Below are positions 5,504 through 5,532 of a DNA stretch of 5,532 nucleotides, one piece after another. The stretch's first letter is position 1. Every line of letters starts with the position of its first letter. The notes under the pieces are model-generated. The model did no database searches. It was not told the DNA's origin and worked only from the letters and a program-made list of their open reading frames with translations. The position numbers and the translations under genes were made by a program. This DNA comes from an uncultured Duganella sp. (lineage in GTDB: Bacteria > Pseudomonadota > Gammaproteobacteria > Burkholderiales > Burkholderiaceae), in contig CAMLSG010000286.1 in assembly GCA_946482635.1 (NCBI GenBank), forward strand, positions 1 through 5,532. The letters are read 5' to 3'.

Positions 5504-5532
5504 GCGAACGACGGCACGCAAGGGCCTAACGG

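Noticed and set aside
4844..5521. A 225-codon minus-strand open frame over the sigma-54 activator
   Set aside because: It is an antisense shadow of the AAA+ domain, which has all expected motifs on the plus strand.

Overview
The window looks like ordinary chromosome of a high-GC betaproteobacterium, most likely Burkholderiales and probably Oxalobacteraceae (Massilia/Duganella/Janthinobacterium type). This rests on protein resemblance recalled from memory (CarA, dihydrofolate reductase, a 751-residue Orn/Lys/Arg decarboxylase, a DUF4337 protein) and on strong G/C third-position codon use; no search was run. I see no insertion sequence, phage gene, CRISPR array, tRNA or rRNA.

Layout. Positions 1-541 (minus strand) hold the first 180 codons of carA, the small subunit of carbamoyl-phosphate synthase; the rest lies outside the left edge. 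Positions 542-755 are a divergent, relatively AT-rich control region with two separate inverted-repeat systems. One is a pair of concentric palindromes in front of carA. The other is a cluster of AATTGC words in front of folA, followed by a perfect TATAAT box so close to the folA start that the message may be leaderless. folA (756-1238, plus) is followed after 3 bases by a small DUF4337 membrane protein gene (1242-1805), so the two probably form one transcription unit. It ends at an intrinsic terminator (about 1820-1858).

A second hairpin touches the ribosome-binding site of the next gene, a complete PLP-dependent basic amino acid decarboxylase (1889-4144). That gene is followed by a perfect 12-bp hairpin (4158-4184). 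Last comes a sigma-54 activator gene (4259-5503). It has a degenerate receiver-like N-terminus and an intact AAA+ domain including GAFTGA, but stops before any recognisable DNA-binding helix-turn-helix.

Function. The genes cover pyrimidine/arginine precursor supply (carA), folate reduction (folA), an uncharacterised membrane protein, polyamine or acid-stress metabolism (decarboxylase) and sigma-54 dependent transcription. They look like neighbouring housekeeping units, not one pathway. I found no convincing new multi-gene system. The points most worth a second look are the concentric palindromes before carA, the possibly leaderless folA message, and the HTH-less end of the sigma-54 activator.
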